A stretch of DNA of 64,000 nt. It comes from Rostrohypoxylon terebratum (lineage: Eukaryota > Ascomycota > Sordariomycetes > Xylariales > Hypoxylaceae). Of this stretch, positions 33,743-45,202 are shown in pieces. Below the pieces are notes generated by a model. It worked only from the letters and a program-made list of their open reading frames with translations. It did no database searches and had not been told where the DNA came from. The stretch's first letter is position 1; every line of letters starts with the position of its first letter. Location of the stretch: contig MU385991.1 in assembly GCA_022497145.1 (NCBI GenBank), positions 1-64,000 on the forward strand. Direction: 5' to 3'. Made by a program: the position numbers and the translations under genes.

Positions 33743-35228
33743 CTACACTGAAGCGAAGAGAGTAGGCTTGACAGTATCAAGATCCAGTACGGACTGAACC
33801 TCATCGTCCATACTATCGAGAAACTTCTGCTGATACCATTGCGGCTTCCACCCAATCTGGTACGCATTCACCGGAACAAAATCTCCCCTGAGCGACTAGT
33901 TAGATCTCAATTTCTACGCCGGAAAATTTTGGTGCTCACCTCGAGGATCCGATAGCCCGTATGAATGGCCGTGGGAATCCTAACTCGTCTGCTGCCTCGT
34001 CCCAGCTGAGCCAAATTTGGACCTTTGGCTCCGTCACGAGCCCACGCTTGTATAGGGCGTCGGCGATACGCTGCATGATCTCCCACCATGGCGCCCTGTG
34101 GACAGTCGCGAAGTAGTACCCCTTTTCGCCGCTCGGGATAGGTTCTTTCTGCAAGATCTTCTCTACCATCAAGGCGTAGAGTGCTACTAGATCCGATATA
34201 TGCACCGCCGGTGGATTCTATAGCCATTTTACTATTAGCTCGAAAATGACCGGTGTCCCGGTCACGCGCGAATGTGCGTGTGGGAGACTGGGGATGATGT
34301 GTGGTAACTTACGCCTTCCTTTTCAAACTTGTACGTGATCTTACGCGCAATACTGGCCCTAGTATATGCTGGGATATTCACGGATAGCTTTCTCCATTCA
34401 CCGCTACCTACCCCGTCTATTGAAAGATGAGTACGAATACAGTTAATCAAGGGCCTCGTGTGAGGTATCCCAGAGCGACTAGTGTACTTACAGACAACAG
34501 GCACCAAAATGATGAAGCTTGTTACACCTTGCTCTTTCGCCAGCTCGGTGATGAGGATATTGGTCTTTGATGGAAATATTAGGAACGAGAGACGATGGCG
34601 CGGCAGGATTGCATGGCTTACATGTCTAGCAGGGTGAGATGTCCCTATCAACTTGTCTTTTTCAAACAACGGATCCGAGTCCTTCACTTGCCCATATGGC
34701 CATCCTCCGTCTTCGGAAAAGAGTGTAGTAATCGAAGACTAGTTTGATTTTAGTGAGTTAACAAACAAGTAAATGCTTAGAAAACTCACGTGGATGAAAT
34801 AGGTTTCTCTTCCACTGGTCTTCCGGCGCTGACCGAGAGCCTTGATGAGATAGGATACGAGGTTCCAATTCGCAGAATTCGCTGTATGAATCACCATATC
34901 AACTAGGCTATCGTCAGTAAGCCGTTGTACTCGTTTAGATTATCCAACGAACTTTCATTGCAAAGAACGGCTGAGGTCACTGCTGCTTCGTCACTAAGGT
35001 CAAGTTGGATCACATTTACGCCCAATTTCGACAGTCTCTGAGCTTGTTCATCCGTACGGACTGCGGCACTCAGTTTCGTCGCTTTGATTGGGCTGTCGAT
35101 GCGAGATAGGAATTCGGCAAGGACCGATCCTCCACTACGACAATGTTAGTTTCTACTCTCAAAAAGGGTGTGGTATCCATATCATACATGTAACCGGCAG
35201 CACCAGTAATCAAGATATTTTGAGCCAT
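33743..35228 (-). CDS. NAD(P)-dependent epimerase/dehydratase family protein
   Basis: Eight exons: 35228-35188, 35134-34953, 34902-34790, 34738-34622, 34564-34492, 34416-34313, 34217-33940 and 33887-33743; 350 residues, all junctions in phase. The start MAQNILITGAAGYIGG gives the nucleotide-binding GxxGxxG motif split by intron 1. Other extended-SDR features: a DLSD acidic turn, MVIHTANS in place of the usual VxHxAA, and NPPAVHISDLVALYALMVEK near the C-terminal half. Enzymes of this atypical group act on diverse carbonyl or sugar-like substrates, so no reaction is proposed. One donor (intron 2) is GTTCGT, weaker than the others. The gene is divergent from the Zn2Cys6 regulator, with 473 nt between starts. 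Confidence 0.85.
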
Positions 35229-35701
35229 GATGTTATTTAGTCTTAAAAGTACTAAGCAGCCGAATTGGATATGAGTATGAATGTGTTTTTTACTACTGAA
35301 TGAGAGGCTTGCAACTACATACTTATACTTCGACTTCATATTGCTCAGAATAGTTTCTATGCCTTTACGCAGAGGCATTTTCTACTTGCCCTTTGGCTAT
35401 GTGTATGCGTACGTTAAGGGGCGACGGTGTCTGACCAATCAAGCTTGTGGAGCCACCCTAGCACTGACCGGAAACCCGCGCGAATCCATATGTTAGGATT
35501 TGTAATCACCAGCAAGAGGCATCTCTCTGTAACTGGCCACCAATCTTTCCCAATCGCATGCATCTTGTTAGAACATGATACGACATGGAACCCCGCGGAG
35601 ACCAGATCGAGGAACGGCCAAAAGGTCGTTTGGCGATTACTCGTCGTTCGGTGAATACAAATCTGACACCCTGATTTATTTTGAGTCTAAGCTGACGATA
35701 G
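35229..35701. promoter_or_regulatory. Divergent promoter region, epimerase / Zn2Cys6 regulator
   Basis: 473 nt separating an oxidoreductase gene from a pathway-type regulator in head-to-head orientation. Such pairs in fungi are often co-regulated, with the regulator acting on its neighbour (inference). I cannot pick out a CGG-N-CCG site with confidence. Confidence 0.4.
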
Positions 35702-37959
35702 ATGCAACAGTGTGATCAATGTCGTGCCCGAAAGGTTGCGTGCCTCTACTCGCTGCTCAAAAGAACCGTGATGCTGACGGAGGATTCATTGAGTAGGTCG
35801 GTTGCGATAGGGGGTCGCCATGTTCAAATTGCAGCTCAGCTAGGCTTAACTGCACCCATAGTGCTGTAGCATCCAGTACCTCAACCCCAAAACATCGGGT
35901 GTTGATATCAGCTCAATAGTATGTCAATCCTACACGACTATCTTTCATATATGCTCATGACAATTTACGCAGCGAGAAGAAAATTGATGAGATAGCAAAG
36001 GGCATCGATAATATCAAGCTATTTCTTCAGGGGCTTCAGGTAACCCCGGAAGTGAAGCAGTCTGGAGTTAGCGCTCTAAGATCAATAGACTCAACCCAGC
36101 CTCTAATAGAACATCAAACCATCTACGTGCCCAGCAACAATTCTTCATGGGACCATCCAATTCACATTGTCGACTTTGTGAAAGCAGTTGTGGAAGACAA
36201 GGGCTTGATAGAAGAAGGGAATGAGCTGAGCGGGGTTCTATCATCGCTGAAAAAGTTGGTGCATGCTCTGGAAGATCCCACGGTGGTTCAAGACTCGTCA
36301 CTTTCGGGAGCAAAGGTTGGAGGATATTCGGGTAGTCCATCGATGCCTCCATTGGAGGCTGTCGTGTCTGTGCTTCGGTGGGCTAAGGGTTGGTTGCTTG
36401 CCAAAAGTCAGTGTCATGATTTTGCTAATAGATGTGCTAGATCATCAAGATTACACTAGGATGGTCTGGGTTTCTCAGATACTTCCCCTTGAGAAGTTCG
36501 AAGAGATTTGCCGAAAGGTATACTTCGCAGTTGACGATTACAGTGAAGTGGAACTCGTCATAGCTAATGGGTATTTGTCTTACATATTTGCTGAATATGT
36601 CATCGTGTCTGGACCCCAAGACTATCGAGAATATTGTAGGCTATGTCAAGAGAACCTTCGCAGTGCTCTTTTGCGACTCCCGCTTCTCTTGCCAGCGACG
36701 ATGGAAGTAATTGCTGCTTTGACACTCGGGGTATGTATCTGCTCTCACTATCCAGTTACTCTCACTGACGCTTGAGCAGGCATTCAATGCAATTGAAAAT
36801 TCTAAAGCTGCAATAGCTTGGACATACATATCAGCTGCTTCGGATCTCTGCCAACGGTTAGGGTACCACCGTCTTCCCACAAGAGAAACGGATCCATCTA
36901 TACAAGCTTCCCGGGAACGTTTATTTTGGAATGTTTATAAATTTGAAAGAGGGCTTTCGCTTCGATACGGTCGATCATCTAATATTCGTGATTCCGAAAT
37001 CACGCTGCCGACTGATGAGAACGAGTTACGAGCCACTAAAGTGGCGCGAGTTCAAGGGAAGGTGTATGACGAGCTTTATAGCCCAAACGGTTTATCTCGC
37101 CCCGATGTCGAAAGAGGGCGCATAGCAGAAGGTCTCGCCGCAGAGATGCGGGAGCTTATCAACATGGCGCGTAATGAGATTCTCGTACGTCTCCAGCGTC
37201 TTCACTCGTCTCAAGTTTACTGAATAACGGGTGTAGGATATCACTAATCGCCCAAGCGGCACTGAGTCAGATCCGATGCGGATTGTTTACTTACAATGCA
37301 ATGTTGTCTGTCAATCTTCATTGCTCGCGTTGATACTGCGCGCAATCCCTGCAACACAAGACGCCTTTGGTAGCGCATCAAACGAATGTATTGCAGTAGC
37401 TCGCTCAACCTTCGACCACCATCACGCATGTATGACGGCTGTAAGTAACTGCAAGACCGATCCTTTCATGATTACAAGGTATATCAACTGGTGAGTCAGC
37501 TAATTTCCTCAATTTCCTGATATTGAACTGCATAGCTTAATGGTTCGATTCAACAGGGCTATTCTGCACACTCCTTTCGTGTCGTTTAGCATTCTATTTA
37601 CTCGCGCGGTCCAGCTTTCGGACTTCGCCGACTTAGTCCGGCTGGATCGCTTCGCGAATTCATTGAAGCCTGAAAACCCCCCGGAATCAATCACACATCC
37701 GTATCAGTTATATGAGCTTCTCTGTAAGGCTGCTAGACTCTACATTGAGTCGAATACATCGTCGTCCACAGAGGTGAGCCTGGCCAACACTCTGTCGGTT
37801 CCTTTAGACGAATTCGATTTCGCGTCTTTTGGGGCAGGAGTGGGGATCATTCCGGATGAGATTACTGACACCAATTTTCAATCATCGGCTGGGCTCAGTG
37901 ATTGGTATTATAATAATCAGCAAATGATGAATTTGCTCGATGAAGATGTCATGTTTTGA
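35702..37959 (+). CDS. Zn2Cys6 fungal transcription factor
   Basis: Seven exons: 35702-35734, 35797-35918, 35973-36388, 36441-36730, 36780-37184, 37237-37490 and 37536-37959; 647 residues, all phases consistent. The DNA-binding cluster appears only after splicing intron 1: Cys at 4, 7, 14, 20, 23 and 30, spacing C-X2-C-X6-C-X5-C-X2-C-X6-C, which is canonical. A short coiled segment follows (KKIDEIAKGIDNIKLFLQGL), then a fungal-specific TF middle domain (AWTYISAASDLCQRLGYHRL, FWNVYKFERGLSLRYGRSS). The C-terminus is acidic and Ser/Asp rich, ending LLDEDVMF, suitable for activation. No target is known; the divergent epimerase is the first candidate. Reading the first exon without splicing hides the last four cysteines. 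Confidence 0.9.
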
Positions 37960-38409
37960 GTTGGAAGATTGAAGATTGAAGATTGAAATGTAAGACAATT
38001 GGAGGTATTTGGATAACAGAATTATGCAAGCCACTTCCTGCATAAATATAGCCGACAGAGCATTATTCAGCATTTTCTAGGTTCAAGGTTGTCTTCCAAG
38101 GAAGAGGTACCTCGGCATGAGTTTACCGGGTTCCCCATGGGGCAATTTACCAACCGTCTCTCTCCCCAAACAAGTTGAAGCTAAAGCTACAAACAAGCAA
38201 CTGCGTCTCAGCAGTCGTCTCCAAAAGTCTTCTTTTTTATTTTTTTTTTATTTCTGATATTCTGAATACATATTATTTTTCATAATCATACCTCAGGTCC
38301 CTGCCTATTCCATCAACTCTGTGTCCTACCAGCGCGTCTTGGCTGTAGTGTTTAAAGGGTTCAGTTGGGAACCTCGGAATTTAAAATCCTGCCCTCTAAC
38401 AAAGGCACT
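37960..38409. other. Intergenic region, regulator 3' end to MDR enzyme
   Basis: 450 nt with a direct GAAGATTGAAGATTGAA repeat just after the regulator stop and a T-rich stretch at about 38230-38252. No gene is seen. Confidence 0.55.
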
Positions 38410-39583
38410 ATGCGGGGCATCCAGGTCAGCGAATATGTCAAGGTAAGAAGATGCCAATAGTGAACTTTAATAATGAAGTTGAAAACAATAAAGAGCTCAC
38501 TCTAACTTAATTCCTAAACTAATTCGATAATCAGGGGCCAAAAGAGCTTAAGGTGACGGATCTCCCCGAGCCGACCCCTAAGCCGAACCAATATCTCATC
38601 GAGGTCCACGCCGCGGCCACCAATTTCTTCGATATCCTGCAAATCCAGGGCAAATATCAAAACCAGCCTCGTATGTCACACTGTGCACACTATGCATGTG
38701 CCGATCATGTCCCTTAGTACTTACTAACGCACCACCACCAGCCTTCCCCTGGGTCGCGGGCGCCGAGTTCTCCGGCATCGTCGTCGCAACCCCGCCGTCC
38801 GCCAGCAACCCCAAGTTTCCGGTCGGCAGCCGCGTCTTCGGCGCCGGCCAAGGCGCCTACGCGACGCGCGTGTGCGCCGCCGAGACGGAGCTGCTCCCCG
38901 TGCCCGACGGCTGGTCCTTCGCCGACGCGGCCGGGCTCTTCGTCACGGCGCCGACCAGCTACGGCGCGCTGGTGCTGCGCGCGGGCGTCAAGGCCGGCGA
39001 CTGGGTCCTGGTGCACGCGGCCGCGGGCGGCGTCGGGCTCGCCGCCGTGCAAGTCGCCAAGGCCTTCGGCGCGACCGTGATCGCGACGGCCGGCTCCCCG
39101 CGCAAGCTAGACGTTGCCAAGCAGTTCGGCGCCGATCATGTGATCGATTACAGAGACGCCACGTGGCCCGACCAGGTGAAGAAGCTGACGCCGAGGGGGA
39201 GGGGCGTCGATATCGTGTATGACCCCGTCGGCATGGTGGATAAGAGCACCAAGTGCATCGCGTGGAATGGCAGGATCTTGGTCGTCGGGTTCGCGGCGGG
39301 CGCGATCGAGAAGGTGGCTATGAATAAAGTGTTGCTGAAGAATATTAGTCTTGTCGGGATACACTGGGGCGCGTATGCTAGGTTTGAGAGGGAGACGGTA
39401 CCGGTGGTGTGGGAGGGCATTGGGAAGTTGATTGCGCAAGGCAAGTTTAAGGGGACGGTGTTTGCAGATAAGGAGTTTGTCGGGTTGGAAAGTATTTCTG
39501 ATGCGTTGTTGGCGCTTGGCGGGAGGGAGAGTTGGGGCAAGGTTGTGGTTAAGATTCCGCAGGTAGGCGAGAGTAAGTTGTGA
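38410..39583 (+). CDS. Quinone-oxidoreductase-like MDR enzyme
   Basis: Zinc-independent medium-chain dehydrogenase/reductase that would reduce quinones or enones with NADPH. Three exons: 38410-38442, 38535-38670 and 38742-39583; 336 residues. GroES-like N-terminal domain: EVHAAATNFFDILQIQGKY, WVAGAEFSGIV. The nucleotide-binding site is HAAAGGVGLAAVQVAKAFGA, followed by FGADHVIDYRD and VDIVYDPVGMV. The structural-zinc cysteine cluster of alcohol dehydrogenases is missing, as expected for this branch. The 5' half of exon 3 is much more GC-rich than its surroundings, which produces an Arg-rich frame shadow. It is convergent with the MBL-fold gene. Confidence 0.9.
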
Positions 39584-39799
39584 TATTAACGCCAGAATTG
39601 ATCTTTCTTGTCACTTTGGAGTCTTGGACAACTAGATATGCGTGATCTGGTGGTTGACGGCGATGCATTAAATAAGATCTCCGTTTCAACATCATGAAAA
39701 CTTGAATTATTCTATTTTCATTCAGGCGTAATTCTTTAAATCCAACTCACTTCTATATTGAGTTGCTTGAGTCCATCCTTCTTGTTGAGCCATGCCTTA

Positions 39800-40747
39800 T
39801 CAGACAGTTTCCGTCAGGAACGCATGGTCATCGTATCCCATATACTTTATCTGGATTTGCATACTCTCCAGTACCCTCTGTTTCATCTCCGGTACCGTCT
39901 TAACGATATCCATACCTGCGAAAGCTCCATGCGTACTGCTAAAATCGTATTTCTTTAGTATACCCCACATTCTCTCCAGTTCACTCGGACGCAGTGGGAT
40001 CATGTTCGGAATACTCCACATAAACGCGTAGCTGGTCATCCCTTTGGGTCGGGTTCGCGCAACACCCAGAGCGTCGGTGTCCCAGCTTCCCAGTCCTGAC
40101 GGGGTCGTAACCAGGGTATCGGCAATGAGGAGATGTCCATCATAGAGCGACACAAACGAGCCCGGGAAATGGCCTCCAAGTTTTAACACCTTGAATCCAG
40201 AGGGCTGGCCATCGATCGGCAGATCGAGTTCTGTCTCTTCCACAAAGACCTGGTGCCCTGAGCTCTGCGTCGTCCACTGTTTGTCCTCTTTCGCCAAGAA
40301 GACGGGGCAATTAAAGGCGCGTGCCCATTCGACGTGCGTGGTGTAATAGTGGGGATGCGAAATGACGATGGCCTTCAAACCTCCTAGCTCCTTGATTTTA
40401 GCTATGGTCTCGTCGTCGAGCAGCGTGATGCAGTCCCAGAGCACATTGCCTTTGGGCGTCTGGATGAAGATGGCACGCTGCCCGATGCCCACTTTGGGCT
40501 CTGTGACAATCGATATGAACCTGCTGTCGCCTTTGAACGGCGTCCACGTGTTTCTGGCACGCGAACGGATCTCGTCGAGCGTGGTGAAGGCTTGACCGGT
40601 TTGTAGTGTGAATTGACGCGGGTCGTCACATATGAAGCATGTTTTCAGCTGCTGTCTGTCCGAAGTAGGAAATTGAGTCCCACACGCTGTGCATACAAGC
40701 CATGATCCTGTCCTCTTGGGGTCATATGCTTCCTCGCCGGAGGCCAT
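39800..40747 (-). CDS. Metallo-beta-lactamase fold protein with N-terminal Cys motifs
   Basis: Intronless, 315 residues. The N-terminus has a CTACG and CFIC pair (a possible zinc knuckle). The MBL core contains RAIFIQTPKGNVLWDCITLL, SHPHYYTTHVEWA, LKLGGHFPGSFVSLY and LLIADTLV. The usual HxHxDH metal motif reads H-P-H-Y-Y-T, so the Asp and the third His are not in their standard places; a His lies two positions further on. The later GGH and AD residues remain. Similar HPHYY sequences occur in related fungal and bacterial MBL proteins to my knowledge, so this may be a subfamily trait and not decay. Substrate unknown. Confidence 0.85.
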   Translation of the reverse strand: MASGEEAYDPKRTGSWLVCTACGTQFPTSDRQQLKTCFICDDPRQFTLQTGQAFTTLDEIRSRARNTWTPFKGDSRFISIVTEPKVGIGQRAIFIQTPKGNVLWDCITLLDDETIAKIKELGGLKAIVISHPHYYTTHVEWARAFNCPVFLAKEDKQWTTQSSGHQVFVEETELDLPIDGQPSGFKVLKLGGHFPGSFVSLYDGHLLIADTLVTTPSGLGSWDTDALGVARTRPKGMTSYAFMWSIPNMIPLRPSELERMWGILKKYDFSSTHGAFAGMDIVKTVPEMKQRVLESMQIQIKYMGYDDHAFLTETV

Positions 40748-41703
40748 GTTCGATCGAATTATGTAATCTTCTAAATACTAGTATGTTTGGAACTCTCGAT
40801 AGTTTCTTTCAAGTTAATATAATTATTCAATGTGTGCGACTTAACTCTGGACTTGGTATCTAATACAATTTTCTAGCTCGACTGGGGAAGTATCTTGTTA
40901 CGCTCGATCCAATGGAATGGATTAGAGAGGGTGTAATACGGCACTCCCAGACCCTTCTTACCTGTAATATTTATAAGAAAAAAAAACCGTGGGCGTTACA
41001 AACATCGTCATACCAACGATAGCTTCGTGGGGTGCATACGCATAAATGGGGGAGACGTCGGAAGGCCGGAAAAGTGGGGGATGGGAGAAATGGTAACGGG
41101 AATCCGACCACAGTAATTACAGTGTGAAGCTGAACGGGTGAACGGTGAGTGAAAGACGGGATATCATGTGACCTGGAGATCTAGAGGGGTATTAAAGGCA
41201 TTGAGGCGTTGAATTAGTAACTCCTAAACGTGACACGCTTAGATACGACTTTATCACTTTATCACTTATCTATGAGGAACCCCAAACTCAGCTCTTGAGG
41301 CAATTACTACTAGACCGAGGGAACTACTAGGAATACACTTGCCATTCCGCTAAATGTGCTACGGATGACTTCCATGGCTTCCATACTCCAAGTGCGGAAG
41401 TTGTAGCCGGTTATCAACGGTGAAAGAAGGTGAGCTACAGAATAAATGCGGGGATGGAGAATTGGGTTCTCCATCCAAAGCCGTACACGACATAATAGAG
41501 ATGACCTTATCTGTTGGTACATAGTACCGACTTCCTGCATTCTAGATAAATACTAGGTACCTTGGCCCAACTCCTGGTCTTACTAACCTATCCCTCCCTT
41601 TAACTTTCACCTCATAAGCTTTCTCTATGCTACTCTGCGTCATTTCGACGTTACATTCCGAATTGCTCAGTCCAACTAACATCAACACACTACAACCTTG
41701 AGA
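40748..41703. other. Intergenic region, divergent MBL-fold gene / amidase
   Basis: 956 nt between divergent starts, so it holds both promoters. An A9 run lies near 40979 and a TATCACTTTATCACTTATC repeat at about 41250-41268. A frame at 41310-41540 is not supported. Confidence 0.5.
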
Positions 41704-43507
41704 ATGGTTTTCTTTCTTGATTATATCCAACATAAAAAGGACTGGTAGGTACCTGGTTTCCGATTCCATCCACATCTTATTGCACTCCTATTCCGGAAAC
41801 TAAACTGAAGCAGCAAGTTCAAGCAAGATGAACGTGCGGCGAGGCTTCGGGCCTTGACCAAATATCAGAGCCCATTCACAACACAAGAACGGGAGATAAT
41901 AGACAAGCCCATCGAGGAACTTGTCGAAGGTGTACAAAATGGCACAATCCAGCCAATAGACCTACTAAATACTTATGGCAAAGTTGCCGTCAAGGCACAT
42001 GAAAAGACAAATTGCCTCACCGAGATCATGATAAAAGAGGCCGAAGGTTGGATCGAAGATGGCTCTATCAACTTCAAGGGCCCCTTAGCCGGTATTCCAG
42101 TGAGCTTGAAGGATACTATCAATGTTGGTGGCTTCGACTCCACTGTCGGCTATAGTAGCTTTGTTGGCAATAAGCCAGCGCAAGACGGAGGTCACGTCAA
42201 ACTTCTCAAGGATGCCGGTGCTGTCCCCTATGTCAAGACCAACATGCCCACAACTCTTCTCAGTTTCGAGTCTACGAATGATGTCTGGGGACGATGCACG
42301 AACCCGCATAACAACAAATACTCGCCAGGAGGCTCGACCGGTGGTGAAGCAGCTCTTCTAGCACTAGGTGGAAGAATTGGTATCGGAAGTGATGTCGCCG
42401 GAAGTGTCCGAGCCCCCGCACATTTCTCCGGTATCTACAGTCTGCGATGCTCCACTGGGCGATGGCCGAAAGCGGGGTTTGCAACTAGCATGCCCGGACA
42501 AGAAGGTGTACCCAGCGTATACAGCCCCATGACCAGGACATTAAACGACTTGACATACTTCACACGCTCCCTTGTCAGCATGAAGCCTTGGACGTACGAC
42601 CACTCTGTCCACCCTCTTCCTTGGAGACCCGAAATTGAAGAGGAGTACGCAACGAAGAGCAAATTCCGTGTAGGTGTGATGAGGACAGACGGTGTGGTCG
42701 ATCCGGCCCCTGCATGTGTGCGAGCTCTAGAAATGACGGAAGCTGCATTGAAAGAAGCCGGCCATGAGATTGTCGAGATCGACCCACCGTCGCCTTATGA
42801 AGCGCTGAAGCTAGGTGCGCTCCTATTGAACGCCGATGGTTGCCAAATGTTCAAGTCATTTTTCCGATGGGGGGAATGGAATGATCCAGGCGCTGACCAG
42901 ATGGACTTCTTCATGAGACTTCCGCGGCCCGTCAAGTACTTCTACTATCTGTGGGTCAAATATGTCCGAAGAGATGAAATATGGGCTGGCCTCGTCAAGG
43001 ATTTCCACGCAAAGAGTGCCTTTGAGCAATGGAAGCTAGTATCTCAGCGAGAGGCCTATAGAGCCAAGTGGTTTGATTGGTGGAATGAGACTGATGTTGA
43101 CTTTTTACTTACACCTCCAAATGCGACACCGGCTGTTCCCCACGATGGTATGAAGGAAGCTGTCAGCAGCTGTGGCTACACATTCCTTTTCAACATCGTA
43201 AGTAATTACCTCGGTTATAACTGCATTTAAATACTAAACAGTTTAGATCGATTACACCTGTGGTATTCTCCCAGTAACACACGTCGACAAGGAACTCGAT
43301 AAGCTGCCGTCTACTTTCAACATCAAGAAGCTGAACGGTGTTGCCCAAGGTGCATACAAGCTGTATGACGCAGAGGCTATGCACGGATTACCAGTTGCGG
43401 TCCAGATCGTCGGAAGGAGGTTAGAAGAGGAGAAGGTACTTGCTATTATGAAGAGAGTCGAAGATGCGCTAGGCGATGACAAGTATGAGCTACTCGACAT
43501 TGATTGA
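41704..43507 (+). CDS. Amidase (amidase signature family)
   Basis: Three exons: 41704-41744, 41814-43197 and 43247-43507; 561 residues. It hydrolyses amides, as in fungal acetamidase or fatty-acid-amide-type enzymes; the substrate is unknown. The Ser-cisSer-Lys triad is visible: Lys113 in PVSLKDTIN, Ser188 in PGGSTGGEAAL, Ser211 in GSDVAGSVRAP. I chose the start by rebuilding a first exon (MVFFLDYIQHKKD) joined by a 69-nt intron with an ACTAAACTGAAG branch area. The later ATG at 41828 is out of frame, and the frame has no other ATG before the catalytic region. The acceptor could instead be three bases upstream (41810). The C-terminus is complete (VAQIVGRR motif, then stop). Confidence 0.9.
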
Positions 43508-43917
43508 TCTTTTTAGACTGCGGGACCGAGTCTATTTGATTGAACATCATGTAAGATACCCTGTCTATAGCAGGTTCGAAGATGCCTATTGTTAGAGGAA
43601 AATCAAAACAAAAAGGAATCAATTCATCGCTTCTTCCAGAATACTGCAATTTGTGCTACTGCGGTAAGGGGGTCTAAAGGGAGAAAGAGGAGCCTCCGAT
43701 CTCGGCTGACCGGTCGGGCGGTACCACATCGATCGGTACGGAGCGGCTTTGTAGGTACTACTTATAAGTCTCATACCTGTGTAAGGTTAGTCGAGCAAAC
43801 CTTGGAACTCAGCCAGTCTCATTATTTTCTGTCATTCCAGAAGAATAATATGAGATATTCGTTACTATCATCTGGTACATTGAGAATTTGAATACCACAT
43901 TTGAAAACACCGCAAAA
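43508..43917. other. Intergenic region, amidase to methyltransferase
   Basis: 410 nt. The frame at 43589-43891 has no family signal. It is the promoter side of the methyltransferase. Nothing else is seen. Confidence 0.55.
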
Positions 43918-44952
43918 ATGACCGAAAAGAAGGATCTTTGGTCTTCCGAGGTGAGTAAAGGGCGTGTTTACTATACATCGACCTTCATTTCTACATAGAC
44001 GAATTTATTCCTTTTTCATAAGGTTCAAATAAGATGATGGCAACACAATTAAAAATTTTGAAGGCGTACCAAAACTCGGCCTCATTCGTGCCGAAACTAG
44101 CCACGAAGATCGTGCAATGGCTCGACCCGCAGAAGGACGACATCATCTTGGATATCGGCTGCGGTGGTACGTCTCTCCTTCCCTTCCCTAAACCCTCATA
44201 TATCCGCACAACTCATATCACCGACAGATGGCATACTAAACATCCAAATCTCCGAGATCCTCGCCCAAGGCAGCGGCTCCATCCACGGCACAGACTCCTC
44301 CCCAGCCATGATCGCCGCGGCCCAACAAGCTGCCGCCAATTCCACCAACTCCTCCAGCGCCTCCAAATGCACCTTCGAAGTCGCCGACGCGCTCAAGCTC
44401 GCCCAATTCCCACACCTGCAATCCGGCCACTTCACCAAGCTCTTCTCCAACGCAGCGCTCCACTGGGTCCTCGGCGCCGCGAAGTCCGCCCCAGCGGCAC
44501 AAACCGGCTTCTTCGCCGCGGCGCGGGCCGCGCTGGCGCCGGGCGGCATCTTCGCCTTCGAGATGGGCGGCCTGGGAAACGTCGCCGAGATCCGGTCTGC
44601 GCTGCTGTCTGCCGTGGCCAGGTACGCGCCGGGGGGCTTGCCGACGGCGGTTGCGGCGGACCCGTGGTTCTTCCCCGATGAAGCCTGGGTTACCAAAGTC
44701 ATGGAGGAAGAGGTAGGTGGTTGGAAGGTCGAGCGCGCGGAGCGCGAGTACCGACCCACTGTTGCGGATGAGGGAGGCGTTGAGGGTTGGGTGCGATTAT
44801 TTGGCGCGCCGTTTTTCGAGGCTGTCCCTGAGGAGCAGAGGGAAAAGTGTGTGAAGGAGGCGGTTGATGTGCTGGAGGTTGTGTGCCGAAACCCGAATGG
44901 GGGTTTCCACTTGGGATATGTGAGATTAAGGGTTCTAGCGAAGAAGTTGTGA
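43918..44952 (+). CDS. Class I SAM-dependent methyltransferase
   Basis: Three exons: 43918-43950, 44064-44166 and 44228-44952; 286 residues. Exon 1 encodes MTEKKDLWSSE and joins to AYQNSASFVPKLATKI. Motif I (LDIGCGDG) is divided by intron 2, and the spliced form restores the GCGDG loop that binds SAM. The methyltransf_11-type core continues (IHGTDSSPAMIAAAQ, LFSNAALHWVLGA, PGGIFAFEMGGLGN). It most resembles trans-aconitate-methyltransferase-like proteins; substrate uncertain. The exon 2 acceptor is AAG, less common than YAG but required for frame. The ATG at 44034 found by simple ORF reading lies in intron 1. Confidence 0.88.
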
Positions 44953-45202
44953 GGGGACACGAGGAAGGCGAGAATTGAATAACTGGCTTTGTAGTGCATT
45001 GGATCTGGTAGCACTCAGCCTGAGAGGCTCTATGAAACCAGCCAATGATCTAGAATAGCGTGAATTTTTATTCTATCTGCCTAATATAGACATAATTATG
45101 ATTATCACTAGACAGCAATCTTGCTTGATAGCTAGAATAAGAGTCCTTCGATAACACGATGCATAACATATGGTCCCTACATCGCGGGCCTCAATTTTTG
45201 TT

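Noticed and set aside
38872..39222. Arg-rich 116-residue frame and antisense frames in the MDR gene
   Set aside because: Shadow frames of a GC-rich exon; the MDR frame has all expected motifs.
44196..45014. 272-residue minus-strand frame
   Set aside because: Antisense of the methyltransferase exon 3; Ser/Ala/Pro-rich composition with no domain.
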